Source: Geobacter sp. (GTDB taxonomy: Bacteria; Desulfobacterota; Desulfuromonadia; Geobacterales; Pseudopelobacteraceae). Taken from it: a stretch of 64,000 nucleotides of DNA. The notes below the pieces were generated by a model. The model made no database searches, was not told the DNA's origin, and worked only from the letters and a program-made list of their open reading frames with translations. Location: positions 124,001 to 188,000 of the forward strand of contig PJFB01000009.1 in NCBI GenBank assembly GCA_003574895.1, written 5' to 3'. Below are positions 16,201 to 25,735 of the stretch, in pieces. A program made the translations under genes and the position numbers. The first letter of the stretch is position 1, and every line of letters begins with the position of its first letter.

Positions 16201-18249
16201 ATGAATCCAAGTAAATACCAGATTTCCACTGCGCTTACGTCGTTCAGTTTAGATCCGGTTGCACCTGCCATAGATTCCCAGAAACAATCCGCTCGAAAGG
16301 TTCATCACCTGCCTCCTTCCATTTGGAAGAAGATGGTGGGGGAGGCCAAAAGCCCGCTGGACAAGGCTATCGAAAGGACCCGTGACTTCTTTTTCCGCGA
16401 GCAGCTTCCGGATGGTTATTGGTGGGCCGAACTGGAGTCCAATGTCACCATAACATCCGAATATATCATGCTGTTTCATTTTCTGGGCATGGTTGACAAG
16501 ATCCGCGAACGGAAAATGGCCAAGTATATCCTCGGCAAACAGACCGAGGAGGGGTACTGGACAATCTGGCATGGCGGCCCAGGCGATCTCTCTACAACCA
16601 TCGAGGCCTATTTCGCCCTCAAGCTTGCCGGTTATCCGGCCGACCACATCGCATTGCGCAAGGCCAGGGATTTTATCCTTGCCAATGGCGGCATTCTGAA
16701 AAGCCGGGTCTTCACCAAGGTCTTTCTGGCCCTGTTCGGCGAATTTTCCTGGCTGGGCGTCCCTTCCATGCCGATTGAACTGATGCTGCTACCGAACTGG
16801 GCATATTTCAACATGTACGAACTGTCCAGTTGGGCCCGGGCGACAATCATACCGCTGTCGGTGGTGATGTCCGAACGCCCGGTACGCAAGCTGCCACCCT
16901 CGGCGCGGGTGCAGGAGCTCTACGTCAGGCCGCCGCGACCCACGGATTATACCTTTACCAAGGAAGACGGCATCCTGACCTGGAAAAACTTCTTCATGGG
17001 TGTCGATCATATGCTGAAGGTCTACGAGTCAAGCCCGATCAGGCCTTTCAAGAAAAAGGGGACCGCTAAGGCCGAACAATGGATTCTTGACCATCAGGAG
17101 CCTACCGGTGACTGGGGCGGCATCCAGCCTGCCATGCTCAATGCCATTTTGGCGCTGCACTGTCTCGGCTATGCAAACGATCACCCGGCTGTCGTAAAAG
17201 GGCTTGAGGCCCTGGCCAACTTCTGCATCGAAGACGAGGAAGGCTTGGTGCTGCAATCCTGCGTTTCGCCGGTGTGGGATACGGCCCTGGCCCTGGTTGC
17301 CATGCAGGAGGCCGGTGTCCCAACCGATCACCCGGCCATGGTCAAGGCGGCCCAGTGGCTGCTGGATCTGGAAGTGCGCCGCAAGGGAGATTGGCAGGTC
17401 AAGTCGCCGGAGCTGGAACCGGGCGGTTGGGCCTTCGAATTCCTTAATGACTGGTACCCGGATGTGGATGATTCCGGATTTGTCATCATGGCCATCAAGG
17501 ACATCAAGGTCCGCGACAAAAAACACAAGGAACAGGCCATCAAGCGCGGAATCAACTGGTGCCTGGGGATGCAGAGCAAGAATGGCGGCTGGGGCGCTTT
17601 CGACAAGGACAACACCAAGCACCTGCTCAACAAGATTCCCTTTGCCGACCTGGAGGCATTGATCGATCCCCCTACGGCCGACCTGACCGGACGGATGCTG
17701 GAGTTGATGGGTAATTTCGACTATCCGAAAGACAATCCCGCTGTTGTCCGAGCCCTGGAATTCCTCCAGAAGGAGCAGGAGCCCGAAGGGCCGTGGTGGG
17801 GGCGCTGGGGCGTAAACTACATCTACGGCACATGGTCCGTGCTCTGCGGCCTGGAAGCCATTGGTGAGGATATGAGCCGGCCGTACATCAAAAAGGCGGT
17901 CAACTGGCTCAAATCCAAACAGAACATGGACGGGGGATGGGGAGAGGTATGCGATACGTACTACGACCGCTCGCTCATGGGATGCGGTCAGAGCACTCCT
18001 TCACAGACCGGCTGGGCGTTACTGTCACTTTTTGCGGCTGGAGAGGCCCATTCCAGTGCGGCAGCCCGGGGGATCGAGTATCTCCTCTCCACCCAGAAAG
18101 AAGATGGCACCTGGGATGAGGATGCCTTCACCGGAACTGGCTTTCCCAAGTTTTTCATGATTCGGTACCACATTTACCGGAATTGTTTTCCGCTGACTGC
18201 TCTGGGCAGGTATCGCCGGCTGACAGCGGAAGGCGGGGGAAAAAAGTAG
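16201..18249 (+). CDS. shc: Squalene-hopene cyclase
   Basis: A 682-residue terpene cyclase. The catalytic DxDD motif is DVDD at residues 421-424 (PDVDDSGF). Repeated QW motifs occur throughout, for example EGYWTIWHG near 118 and the DGGWGEVCDTYYD run near 580. It folds squalene into hopene or diplopterol at the membrane face. The N-terminal 40 residues are variable. The ATG follows AGGAG by about ten bases. It heads a plus-strand series shc-hpnA-dxs-hpnH, a hopanoid gene order known from Geobacter-like bacteria. A possible attenuator lies after its stop at 18285-18314. Confidence 0.96.
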   Translation: MNPSKYQISTALTSFSLDPVAPAIDSQKQSARKVHHLPPSIWKKMVGEAKSPLDKAIERTRDFFFREQLPDGYWWAELESNVTITSEYIMLFHFLGMVDKIRERKMAKYILGKQTEEGYWTIWHGGPGDLSTTIEAYFALKLAGYPADHIALRKARDFILANGGILKSRVFTKVFLALFGEFSWLGVPSMPIELMLLPNWAYFNMYELSSWARATIIPLSVVMSERPVRKLPPSARVQELYVRPPRPTDYTFTKEDGILTWKNFFMGVDHMLKVYESSPIRPFKKKGTAKAEQWILDHQEPTGDWGGIQPAMLNAILALHCLGYANDHPAVVKGLEALANFCIEDEEGLVLQSCVSPVWDTALALVAMQEAGVPTDHPAMVKAAQWLLDLEVRRKGDWQVKSPELEPGGWAFEFLNDWYPDVDDSGFVIMAIKDIKVRDKKHKEQAIKRGINWCLGMQSKNGGWGAFDKDNTKHLLNKIPFADLEALIDPPTADLTGRMLELMGNFDYPKDNPAVVRALEFLQKEQEPEGPWWGRWGVNYIYGTWSVLCGLEAIGEDMSRPYIKKAVNWLKSKQNMDGGWGEVCDTYYDRSLMGCGQSTPSQTGWALLSLFAAGEAHSSAAARGIEYLLSTQKEDGTWDEDAFTGTGFPKFFMIRYHIYRNCFPLTALGRYRRLTAEGGGKK

Positions 18250-18284
18250 CACCTGTGGGGACAGTTTGACAATGTTTAGCTGGG

Positions 18285-18314
18285 AAGCCCCGAGTTTGCC
18301 GCAATCCGGGGCTT
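18285..18314 (+). terminator. Hairpin between shc and hpnA, weak terminator or attenuator
   Basis: AAGCCCCG pairs perfectly with CGGGGCTT around a 14-base loop. Only a short T stretch follows (CTTTCACCATTTT), so read-through into hpnA is likely. It could lower expression of downstream genes relative to shc. Confidence 0.45.
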
Positions 18315-18346
18315 TCACCATTTTAAGTTGATCAACCAGACAATTT

Positions 18347-19342
18347 ATGAAGAAGAAAGCTTTCGTTACCGGCGCAACCGGTTTTATTGGTGCAAGCATA
18401 GTCAGGGAACTTCTGAAGGACGGCCTGGAGGTGCGGGCTCTTGTTCGGGCTGGTTCGAATACAGCCAATCTGGCCGGGCTGGATGTGGAGCTCTGGCGAG
18501 GAGACCTCCTCGACCAGGATAGCCTCCGGCAGGGTTTGAAAGGTTGTAGCGTCCTTTACCATGCTGCTGCGGATTATCGCCTCTGGACCCGCGATCCTGC
18601 CGAGATGTATCGTATCAATGTTGACGGTACGGTTGCCATCATGGAAGCGGCTTTGCACAACGCCCTGGAGCGGGTGGTTTACACCAGCAGCGTGGGGACG
18701 CTCGGCAACCCGGGTAATGGCACACCGGGAACGGAAGTGACGCCTGTAGCCCTGCCAGACATGGTCGGGCACTATAAAAAGAGCAAGTTCCTGGCAGAGC
18801 GGGCAGCGGCAAAATTCGTTGCAAGGGGGCTGCCCCTGGTGATAGTCAACCCATCGACACCGGTTGGCCCGCTGGATGTCAAGCCGACTCCCACCGGCAA
18901 GATCATTGTTGACTTTCTGAACAGAAAGATGCCTGCTTATCTGGATACCGGGCTCAACATCATCGCCGTGGAAGATTGCGCCCGCGGCCATATCCTGGCA
19001 GCAGAGCGTGGCAGGACCGGAGAAAAATACATCCTGGGCAACAGCAACCTGACGTTGCGCGATATCTTCGGCATGCTTTCCGAGATCACCGGACAATCGG
19101 CTCCCAAGGTGCGTCTCCCTTATATGCCTATTCTGCTGGCGGCCTATGTCAACGAGTCCCTATCCCGAATAACCGGCAAAGAGCCGCTGATCCCCCTGGC
19201 CGGAGTGCAGATGGCGGCCAAGTATATGTATTTCGACTCCGCCAAGGCGGTACGCGAACTTGGGCTGTCCCAAACATCAGTCAAAGATGCCCTCAAAAGG
19301 GCGGTAGACTGGTTCAGGGTGAACGGTTACGTCAAGGGTTGA
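18347..19342 (+). CDS. hpnA: Hopanoid-associated sugar epimerase HpnA
   Basis: A 331-residue short-chain dehydrogenase/epimerase. The Rossmann signature is TGATGFIGASIV (residues 8-19), followed by YTSSVGTLG and the catalytic Tyr-x3-Lys in HYKKSKFLAE. It is a NAD-dependent epimerase family, and HpnA-type proteins recur in hopanoid clusters; their role in side-chain modification is not fully defined. It lies 97 bases after shc and 68 before dxs on the same strand. The ATG has no strong ribosome site. Confidence 0.93.
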   Translation: MKKKAFVTGATGFIGASIVRELLKDGLEVRALVRAGSNTANLAGLDVELWRGDLLDQDSLRQGLKGCSVLYHAAADYRLWTRDPAEMYRINVDGTVAIMEAALHNALERVVYTSSVGTLGNPGNGTPGTEVTPVALPDMVGHYKKSKFLAERAAAKFVARGLPLVIVNPSTPVGPLDVKPTPTGKIIVDFLNRKMPAYLDTGLNIIAVEDCARGHILAAERGRTGEKYILGNSNLTLRDIFGMLSEITGQSAPKVRLPYMPILLAAYVNESLSRITGKEPLIPLAGVQMAAKYMYFDSAKAVRELGLSQTSVKDALKRAVDWFRVNGYVKG

Positions 19343-19410
19343 CCTTTGGCCAATATGACCCGTTCACCCTGTATTGCCTATAATCAAATGAGTTGCCCCC
19401 GAGGTTTTCT

Positions 19411-21276
19411 ATGTTGCTCGAAACTTTAAATAGTCCCGCTGATCTGAAAAAACTGAAACCGGAACAATTACCGGCCTTGGCAGAGGAGATCCGTCAATTC
19501 CTGTTGGAGACGGTTTCCACGACAGGTGGCCATCTGGGATCTAATCTCGGTACGGTGGAGCTTACCATCGCACTGCATTATTGCTTTGATTCACCAAACG
19601 ATAAGATTATTTGGGATGTGGGACACCAAGCCTATACTCATAAAATCCTGACAGGCCGGCGCGAACAGTTTCACACCCAGCGCCAGTATCATGGCCTATC
19701 AGGTTTCCCCAAACGAAGCGAGTCGGAACACGATGCTTTTGGGGTTGGCCACTCATCCACCTCCATCTCTGCGGGGCTTGGTATGGCTGCCGCGGCTGAT
19801 CTGGCCGGTACAAAAAATCATGCCATTGCTGTTATCGGCGACGGATCTTTGACCGGCGGCATGGCCTTCGAAGCGCTCAATCAGGCCGGGCATCTCAAAA
19901 AGAACATGATCGTCATCCTGAATGACAATGAGATGTCCATCTCGAAGAATGTTGGAGCGTTTTCCTCATTTATCTCGCGCAAGATGACAGGACGCTACTT
20001 CCGCGACCTGAAAAAAGAAATGCAGGGTTTGATGCTGAATATCCCCGCTATCGGAACGGATATCCTGCATTTCGCCAAGAGGGCCGAAAACTCCCTGAAG
20101 AGCTTCCTCACGCCCGGATCGTTGTTCGAGGCGCTGGGGTTCGACTATCTGGGCCCTCTGGATGGCCACGATCTGCTTCAGTTGGTTGAGGTCTTCACCA
20201 ATATCAACGAATTGGATGGCCCACTCCTGGTGCATATCATGACCACCAAGGGTAAAGGGTACAAGCCGGCCGAGGAAACCCCGGACAAATATCATGGCGT
20301 AGGCGCATTCGACATCGCCACCGGCAAGGGAGCGCCAAAGGCGGCTGCAAAGTCCTATACCGATGTGTTTGGCGAGACCATCGTGCAGTTGGCGGAACAG
20401 GACCCGAAGATCGTAGCTATCACGGCTGCCATGCCGGACGGCACCGGCCTGCATAAATTCGCCGAACGTTTTCCGAAACGTTTTTTTGACGTGGGTATTG
20501 CCGAACAGCACGGCATGGCATTTGCCGCCGGCCTGGCCGCAGACGGCTATCTGCCGGTGACCGCCATTTATTCGACTTTTGTGCAGAGGGCCTACGATCA
20601 GGTCTTTCATGACATCTGCCTGCAGAATCTCCCGGTCACGATTGCCATGGACCGTAGCGGACTTGTAGGGGACGACGGTCCGACCCATCATGGCGTATTC
20701 GATCTCTCCTACCTTCGCCATCTCCCAGGCATTACGCTGATGGCGCCCAAGGACGAAAACGAGTTGCGCCATATGTTGAAAACGGCCATTTATGGTGGTT
20801 CTCCCATGGCTCTGCGGTATCCGCGCGGCAGCGGCTACGGTGTGGACATGGATACGGATCTGGCAGCCCTGGAGATCGGCAAGGGCGAGCAGCTGATCGA
20901 TGGCGATGATCTGTGCATAATAGCCATCGGTTCCACGGTATACCCGGCACTCCAGGCCGCAGAAACCCTGAAGCAGAAGGGTATCAGCACCGGTGTGATC
21001 AATGCCCGCTTCGTCAAGCCGCTGGATGCCGATCTGATCCTCTCTGCCGCACGAAAGACCGGCCGTATCATCACCGTGGAAGAAAACGCCCTCCAGGGAG
21101 GATTCGGAAGCGCCGTGCTGGAACTCATTTTCGACAACAGCCTGTCCGATGTCAGGATCAAGCGCCTCGGGATCCCGGATTACTATGTGGAACATGGCAG
21201 CCAGGCGCAATTGCGCAAGGATCTAGGTATCGATGCTGCAGGCATTGCGCTGGCGGCAGAAGAATTCTTGCGATAA
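19411..21276 (+). CDS. dxs: 1-deoxy-D-xylulose-5-phosphate synthase
   Basis: A 621-residue thiamine diphosphate enzyme from the ATG at 19411, chosen because GAGG lies six bases upstream; a TTG at 19393 is less likely. The cofactor motif [15 protein letters not shown] sits near 147-161. The central domain has [15 protein letters not shown], with the catalytic Glu, and the C-terminal transketolase domain follows. It condenses pyruvate with glyceraldehyde 3-phosphate, the first step of the MEP isoprenoid pathway that feeds squalene and hopanoids. Placement inside the hopanoid series suggests matched supply. Confidence 0.96.
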   Translation: MLLETLNSPADLKKLKPEQLPALAEEIRQFLLETVSTTGGHLGSNLGTVELTIALHYCFDSPNDKIIWDVGHQAYTHKILTGRREQFHTQRQYHGLSGFPKRSESEHDAFGVGHSSTSISAGLGMAAAADLAGTKNHAIAVIGDGSLTGGMAFEALNQAGHLKKNMIVILNDNEMSISKNVGAFSSFISRKMTGRYFRDLKKEMQGLMLNIPAIGTDILHFAKRAENSLKSFLTPGSLFEALGFDYLGPLDGHDLLQLVEVFTNINELDGPLLVHIMTTKGKGYKPAEETPDKYHGVGAFDIATGKGAPKAAAKSYTDVFGETIVQLAEQDPKIVAITAAMPDGTGLHKFAERFPKRFFDVGIAEQHGMAFAAGLAADGYLPVTAIYSTFVQRAYDQVFHDICLQNLPVTIAMDRSGLVGDDGPTHHGVFDLSYLRHLPGITLMAPKDENELRHMLKTAIYGGSPMALRYPRGSGYGVDMDTDLAALEIGKGEQLIDGDDLCIIAIGSTVYPALQAAETLKQKGISTGVINARFVKPLDADLILSAARKTGRIITVEENALQGGFGSAVLELIFDNSLSDVRIKRLGIPDYYVEHGSQAQLRKDLGIDAAGIALAAEEFLR

Positions 21277-21356
21277 CAGAACAGCAATACTAATTGAATT
21301 TGCCCAAATTACGGGCCAAAACAAGGTTCGCCCCTATGTTGAAAGGATTACACTAA

Positions 21357-22355
21357 ATGCGTTTCCCGCTTCGTCTCAACTACGACCTGACAAAATACAT
21401 TGTCGACAACAAGCTGAAAAAAGTAGATAAATATCCACTGGTGCTGATGCTGGAACCGACCCACCTCTGCAACCTGGCCTGTTCCGGCTGCGGCCGAATC
21501 CGTGAATACGCCGACACCATCCAGGAAATGATGAGCCTGGAAGAGTGCCTGAACTCAGTGGATGAATGCCCGGCGCCGGTGGTGACCATTACCGGCGGTG
21601 AACCCTTTCTTTATCCGCACATCTTCGATCTGATTCGCGGCGTTCTTGATCGGGGCAAGCATATCTATTTCTGCACCAACGGCATCCTCCTGGAAAAGGC
21701 CCTGGACAGCATGAAGCCACATCCCAACTTCACCCTCAACGTCCACATGGATGGCCTGGAGGAGACCCATGACCGCATCCTGGAGCGCAAGGGCGCTTTC
21801 AAGCTGGCCATGGAGGGGATAAAAAAGGCCAAACAGATGGGCTTCCGGGTCTGCACCAATACCACCATCTTCAAGGAAACCGACCTGGTGGAGATAGAAA
21901 TGCTCTTTACCCACCTGGAGGATATTGGCGTGGATGGTCTGCTGGTGGCGCCAGGTTTCGGCTATGAGGCTGTGGGCGAAAAGCTCTTCCTGGAACGGCG
22001 CGACATCGAAAAGAAATTTGCCGAAGTCTACGAGATGAGCAAGAAACACCGCTTCTATTCCACCCCCATGTACCTGCGCTTCCTCAAAGGGGAGAAGAAG
22101 CTGGAATGTACCCCGTGGGGCAACCCCACCCGCAATCCGCGCGGCTGGAAGGCGCCCTGTTACCTGATAACAGATGCCCATTACCCCAGCTTCAAAGAGA
22201 TGATGGAGAAGACCGATTGGAGCAAATACGGCGTGGGCAAAGACCCGCGCTGCGCCCAATGCATGATGCACTGCGGTTTCGAGCCGACCGTTGTTGCCGA
22301 GATCGGCAAGAGCTTCAAAGACATATGGGAAATGTTCATCTGGAATTTGACGTGA
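21357..22355 (+). CDS. hpnH: Radical SAM adenosyl-hopene transferase HpnH
   Basis: A 332-residue radical SAM protein. The [4Fe-4S]/SAM ligands are Cys38, Cys42 and Cys45 (CNLACSGC). The GGEPF motif is near 80, and C-terminal cysteines (CAQCMMHCGF) are typical of HpnH. The family joins a 5'-deoxyadenosyl group to hopene, the first step to bacteriohopanetetrol-type side chains. It is the last gene of the hopanoid series and is followed by a strong terminator hairpin at 22416-22450. Confidence 0.94.
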   Translation: MRFPLRLNYDLTKYIVDNKLKKVDKYPLVLMLEPTHLCNLACSGCGRIREYADTIQEMMSLEECLNSVDECPAPVVTITGGEPFLYPHIFDLIRGVLDRGKHIYFCTNGILLEKALDSMKPHPNFTLNVHMDGLEETHDRILERKGAFKLAMEGIKKAKQMGFRVCTNTTIFKETDLVEIEMLFTHLEDIGVDGLLVAPGFGYEAVGEKLFLERRDIEKKFAEVYEMSKKHRFYSTPMYLRFLKGEKKLECTPWGNPTRNPRGWKAPCYLITDAHYPSFKEMMEKTDWSKYGVGKDPRCAQCMMHCGFEPTVVAEIGKSFKDIWEMFIWNLT

Positions 22356-22415
22356 TCTGAAATAGTTCGCAAAGTTTCAGCTTCTGCCGGTCAGGTGGCG
22401 GTGAAAAATCAGAGG

Positions 22416-22450
22416 AGCCCCCTTTTCGATCATACGAATTGGGGGCTTTG
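22416..22450 (+). terminator. Terminator after hpnH
   Basis: AGCCCCC and GGGGGCT form a stem reinforced by an inner TTCG/CGAA pair, followed by TTGTTGTTT. It ends the hopanoid operon and separates it from the convergent minus-strand genes. Confidence 0.8.
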
Positions 22451-22493
22451 TTGTTTAAATGGTTAGTGGGGATGTTGCTCGGAAGCGTTTACG

Positions 22494-22970
22494 TCATTTT
22501 GCCTTTGAATAAGACCAGGCAAGCAGAAATACTCCCAGTGCCGTAAACACGAGGTAGTCGGTGGGCATGCCCAGCAGCCAGTGCTTGTGCCAGGGCACAA
22601 ACTGCGGTGCGAACCGGGCCAGGCCGAAACATGGGTTGAACACGAACCAGAGAAAGTCCTCTATGATCCAGAAGATCATCAAGGCGCCGACACAACGGGC
22701 CTCCAGCCGCATGGAGAAGGAACCGTTGATGGCATGGGGCAGGTGAAACACCAGGAACATGAAAGAGAAGACCCAAGCGTGGTAACCGGTCATGGGGCGG
22801 CCGCCCCAGAAGATATCCAGCAGCCAGTGTTTCTCGATACGCCAGGTGGGCAGGGCGCAGGCCCAGCCATTGGCGCCTTCGATCTGGATCTCGGTCATGG
22901 CGAAGAACAAGCCCAGCAGTGCGACCCAACAGATCAGAAAAGCTGCCTGGAACCGACTGCGCCCGATCAC
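22494..22970 (-). CDS. Small integral membrane protein, unknown function
   Basis: A 158-residue protein with about four hydrophobic helices: AAFLICWVALLGLFFAM, WVFSFMFLVFHLP, MIFWIIEDFLWFVFNP and LVFTALGVFLLAW. Several Trp and His residues lie between helices. I do not recognise a family. Its ATG overlaps the stop of the upstream glycosyltransferase by 4 bases, so it probably works with that enzyme at the inner membrane, for instance in glycolipid handling, which is inferred. Confidence 0.8.
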   Translation of the reverse strand: MIGRSRFQAAFLICWVALLGLFFAMTEIQIEGANGWACALPTWRIEKHWLLDIFWGGRPMTGYHAWVFSFMFLVFHLPHAINGSFSMRLEARCVGALMIFWIIEDFLWFVFNPCFGLARFAPQFVPWHKHWLLGMPTDYLVFTALGVFLLAWSYSKAK

Positions 22971-24118
22971 CGGCTGTTTCCGGAGCCCAGTACCACGGCA
23001 AGCACGTCCCGTGCGGCATCAGGCCGACCCAATCCCATGGCATTGGCCCGCATCGCCGCCATTCGCCCCGGCTCCCGCAGCAGTCGGTCCGCACGCCAAG
23101 CCAAGGCGCCGGCGTCACAGGCCTTCATGGCCGCTCCGTTCTCCAGCAGGAAATCGGCATTGCGTTCCTCCTGGCCCGGTATCGGCGATACCACGATCAT
23201 TGGCAAGCCCATTGCCAGGCACTCCGAAGTCGTCAGCCCGCCCGGCTTGGTAATGGCCAGGTCGCTGGCAGCCATGATCCGCTCGATCACCCTGGTAAAG
23301 CCCATGGGGAAGAGGCGGCCCGGATAACGGCACGCCAAGTCCTGAAGCGCAAGTAATAACCCCTCGTTCCGTCCGGCCAGTGCAACCAGTTGAAAGTCGC
23401 CGTCAAGGCGCAGCAAACGCTCAGCCAGGGTGCCGAGGTTGCCCACTCCGGCGCCACCGGACATCATCAGCAGGGTGGTTTTGGCCGGGTCCAGACCGAA
23501 CTCGGCCGCACAGGCCTTTCGGTCGCGCTGTTCTCCGAAAACCGGCATGATTGGTATGCCGGTCACCCGGATGCGTTCGGCCGGGATGCCGCGCTCGGCC
23601 ATGCGCCAAGCCACCTCTTCGTGGGCGGCGAAATAGCCGTCGATGTGGGGGTGTATCCACAGGGCATGCACGTCGAAGTCGGTTACTTGCACCCAAACCG
23701 GCCGCTTGAACTCCCCTTTTCCGATCTTGCGCGACAGCAACTGGGCCGGCAGAAAATGTGTGCAGATCACGTGGTCCGGATCAATGTCCGCCAGCACCTT
23801 TTTCAGCTTTTGAGTATTGAGGCGCTCAATGGCGCTGCGCAGCCGGGAGAGGGCCGAATCGACCCGTTCCCTGTCACTTTTGTCGTACAGATAACCCCAG
23901 AAGGCCGGATGGTGCTCCACAACCTTGATGTAGGTGTCGGCGTAGATGGTCTTGAAGAGCTTGGGTACCAGCTCCATCAGGTCCACATGAACCGTCTCGA
24001 CATCGGGATGCCATTTTACCGCCGCAGCCTGCAACGCCTGTGCGGCCCGCACATGACCGGCTCCGGCCGAGACGCTCAGGATGGCGATTCTTTGTTTGCT
24101 GTTTCCGGGCGTCATCAT
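22967..24118 (-). CDS. MGDG synthase/UgtP-type diacylglycerol glycosyltransferase
   Basis: A 383-residue GT28-like enzyme. The N-terminal part matches the MGDG synthase domain (ILSVSAGAGHVRAAQALQAA, then VDLMELVPKLFKTIYADTY). The C-terminal GT-B half has MMSGGAGVGNLG near 235 and KPGGLTTSECLAMGLPMI, which binds the UDP-sugar. Members transfer a sugar from a UDP-sugar to diacylglycerol at the membrane. The sugar is unknown. The gene overlaps the hydrolase upstream and the membrane protein downstream by 4 bases each. Confidence 0.87.
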   Translation of the reverse strand: MMTPGNSKQRIAILSVSAGAGHVRAAQALQAAAVKWHPDVETVHVDLMELVPKLFKTIYADTYIKVVEHHPAFWGYLYDKSDRERVDSALSRLRSAIERLNTQKLKKVLADIDPDHVICTHFLPAQLLSRKIGKGEFKRPVWVQVTDFDVHALWIHPHIDGYFAAHEEVAWRMAERGIPAERIRVTGIPIMPVFGEQRDRKACAAEFGLDPAKTTLLMMSGGAGVGNLGTLAERLLRLDGDFQLVALAGRNEGLLLALQDLACRYPGRLFPMGFTRVIERIMAASDLAITKPGGLTTSECLAMGLPMIVVSPIPGQEERNADFLLENGAAMKACDAGALAWRADRLLREPGRMAAMRANAMGLGRPDAARDVLAVVLGSGNSR

Positions 24119-25665
24119 TGCCCCTTTGCCTCCACTGGTGCGTCCTGGATCAGGATATGCCAGTTGGGGCGCTGCCAGCTGGTGCGGAACTGCTCCGGTG
24201 TCGATGCCACCGCACGTTTTCCCTTCTCGAACCCATCCATGAACAGCACGAAATCAGCCTGGGCCGCAGCGCTGCCGGCCTGCTCGGCGAACTGCCTGAC
24301 CATGCCGTTGGGGGTGCTGACCTTGCGTCCCATAACTTCGGTGATGGGAAAGCGCATCCCTTGCATGCCGTTGCCCGGCTCGTAGGCCTTGAAGATCAGC
24401 TCAGAGCAGACCAAGGCCGAATCGGTCTGGAAGTCGAAGTTGAAGTCATAGGGGCGACCGCTGTAATGGAAGGCCCGCAGGATTGCCTGGGCCTTGTCGC
24501 GTTTGGAAAGGCGCGGACGGATCACGGCGATGGAATCGGCCGCGCCGGTGTATTCCAGGGAGGTGAACGAGACCCCTTCGGAGATGGCCTCCAGGATACG
24601 TACCGGGTTCTTGTCGAACTTCGGAATCAGGCTCCTGTTGTATGCGGTCGGATAACGCTGACGCAGCAGGTCTTCGAAATCACCACTGGCGGCTCCCAGT
24701 CCTTTGACCCACTGACGCACTTCAGGATCGTTGAAAAAGGGCTGCCGTTCCTGGCCGGTGCCGATAAAGAGAGCCACATGGGTCCAGAAGCCGGGCAGCC
24801 CCATGTTGGAGAGGTACCACTCGTGGCGCTCGAAGATGATGTCCCCCGGTTGGAGCCGCTTGCCCATGGTCTGGACCTGTTTGTCAGAGATCAGGTGCCT
24901 GTGCGGCCGGGCCACCTTGGTGTCGCCCATCCATTCCGAAACCCCTTTCTGCAGGGGGAACCAGGCGGCAAAGCCGGTATTCCGAACCACTGCCAGGGCA
25001 TTTTTCATGGTAAGTTCATGTCCTTTAGCCTTACCCATATCCCAAATCACCCGGCTGTCCTCATCGATTGTGCCGCGCAGTTCCGGCGGGCCGTCGCCAT
25101 AGGTCTTGCCGATCACCTGCAGGGCTACGAATTCGCTCGCAATGGCCACGTTCAGAAAACGGAACTTGAACCGGCTGAAAGTGCCGGCCGGGATGCCCAG
25201 TTCCGGCACGGCTTCATTGAGAACAGTATCCAGCGACGGATTCTTGTCCGCCAGGGCGATCAGTTCCAGGGCAAAGCGGTAACCGGCCAGGAACGAGGCG
25301 TTGGCAATGGCAAAGGAAGTGTTTCTGCGCTCTTTGTCCTGAAACAGGTCGAATTTCCTGTGCTCGTGGCGCAGGCCATCGAGACCGGCCAGGCTGTCCA
25401 GCACCCCGCTCCAGGTAGTCCAAACGGCCATTTTGTCCTGTCGCGATAGCAGTTCGCTTCTGTGCTCTCGATCCGGGTTGAACAGCTCGGGACGTGAGCG
25501 GGCAAAATCAGCGGCTTGGCGCAGGTTGTCGCGCAAGATGCCGAAGACGCGGATATCGCCGGCGACACGTTTATGGAAAACGGGATCGGGAGGGAGCTGG
25601 GCAGCAGGCGCCAGCACGGGGCTGGCAAGGATGGCGAGTAAAAACAGCACGGTGATGCGGTGCAT
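24115..25665 (-). CDS. YiiX/NlpC-P60-like permuted cysteine hydrolase, secreted (copy A)
   Basis: A 516-residue protein from the ATG at 25665, preceded by GGAGGA; a longer frame begins at 25752 without a ribosome site. A signal peptide (MHRITVLFLLAILASPVLAPA) is evident. The last 230 residues hold a YiiX/YaeF-type permuted papain fold: GDIIFERHEWY, WTHVALFIG (His) and LVCSELIFKAYE (Cys). The N-terminal helical half is unassigned. This fold is used for amide or lipid ester hydrolysis in the envelope. It is a paralogue of the next gene and lies 4 bases over the glycosyltransferase. Confidence 0.82.
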   Translation of the reverse strand: MHRITVLFLLAILASPVLAPAAQLPPDPVFHKRVAGDIRVFGILRDNLRQAADFARSRPELFNPDREHRSELLSRQDKMAVWTTWSGVLDSLAGLDGLRHEHRKFDLFQDKERRNTSFAIANASFLAGYRFALELIALADKNPSLDTVLNEAVPELGIPAGTFSRFKFRFLNVAIASEFVALQVIGKTYGDGPPELRGTIDEDSRVIWDMGKAKGHELTMKNALAVVRNTGFAAWFPLQKGVSEWMGDTKVARPHRHLISDKQVQTMGKRLQPGDIIFERHEWYLSNMGLPGFWTHVALFIGTGQERQPFFNDPEVRQWVKGLGAASGDFEDLLRQRYPTAYNRSLIPKFDKNPVRILEAISEGVSFTSLEYTGAADSIAVIRPRLSKRDKAQAILRAFHYSGRPYDFNFDFQTDSALVCSELIFKAYEPGNGMQGMRFPITEVMGRKVSTPNGMVRQFAEQAGSAAAQADFVLFMDGFEKGKRAVASTPEQFRTSWQRPNWHILIQDAPVEAKGQ

Positions 25666-25735
25666 GAAATCCTCCGATATACAGTTGAAGCAAGGCTTGA
25701 CTTGGTTGCCTTGCGCCTGTGCGCAAGACAATCCG

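Noticed and set aside
23390-25449. Two long plus-strand frames opposite the glycosyltransferase and hydrolase
   Set aside because: They mirror the codon pattern of the real minus-strand genes and show no domain motifs. The minus-strand genes have signal peptides, ribosome sites and catalytic motifs.
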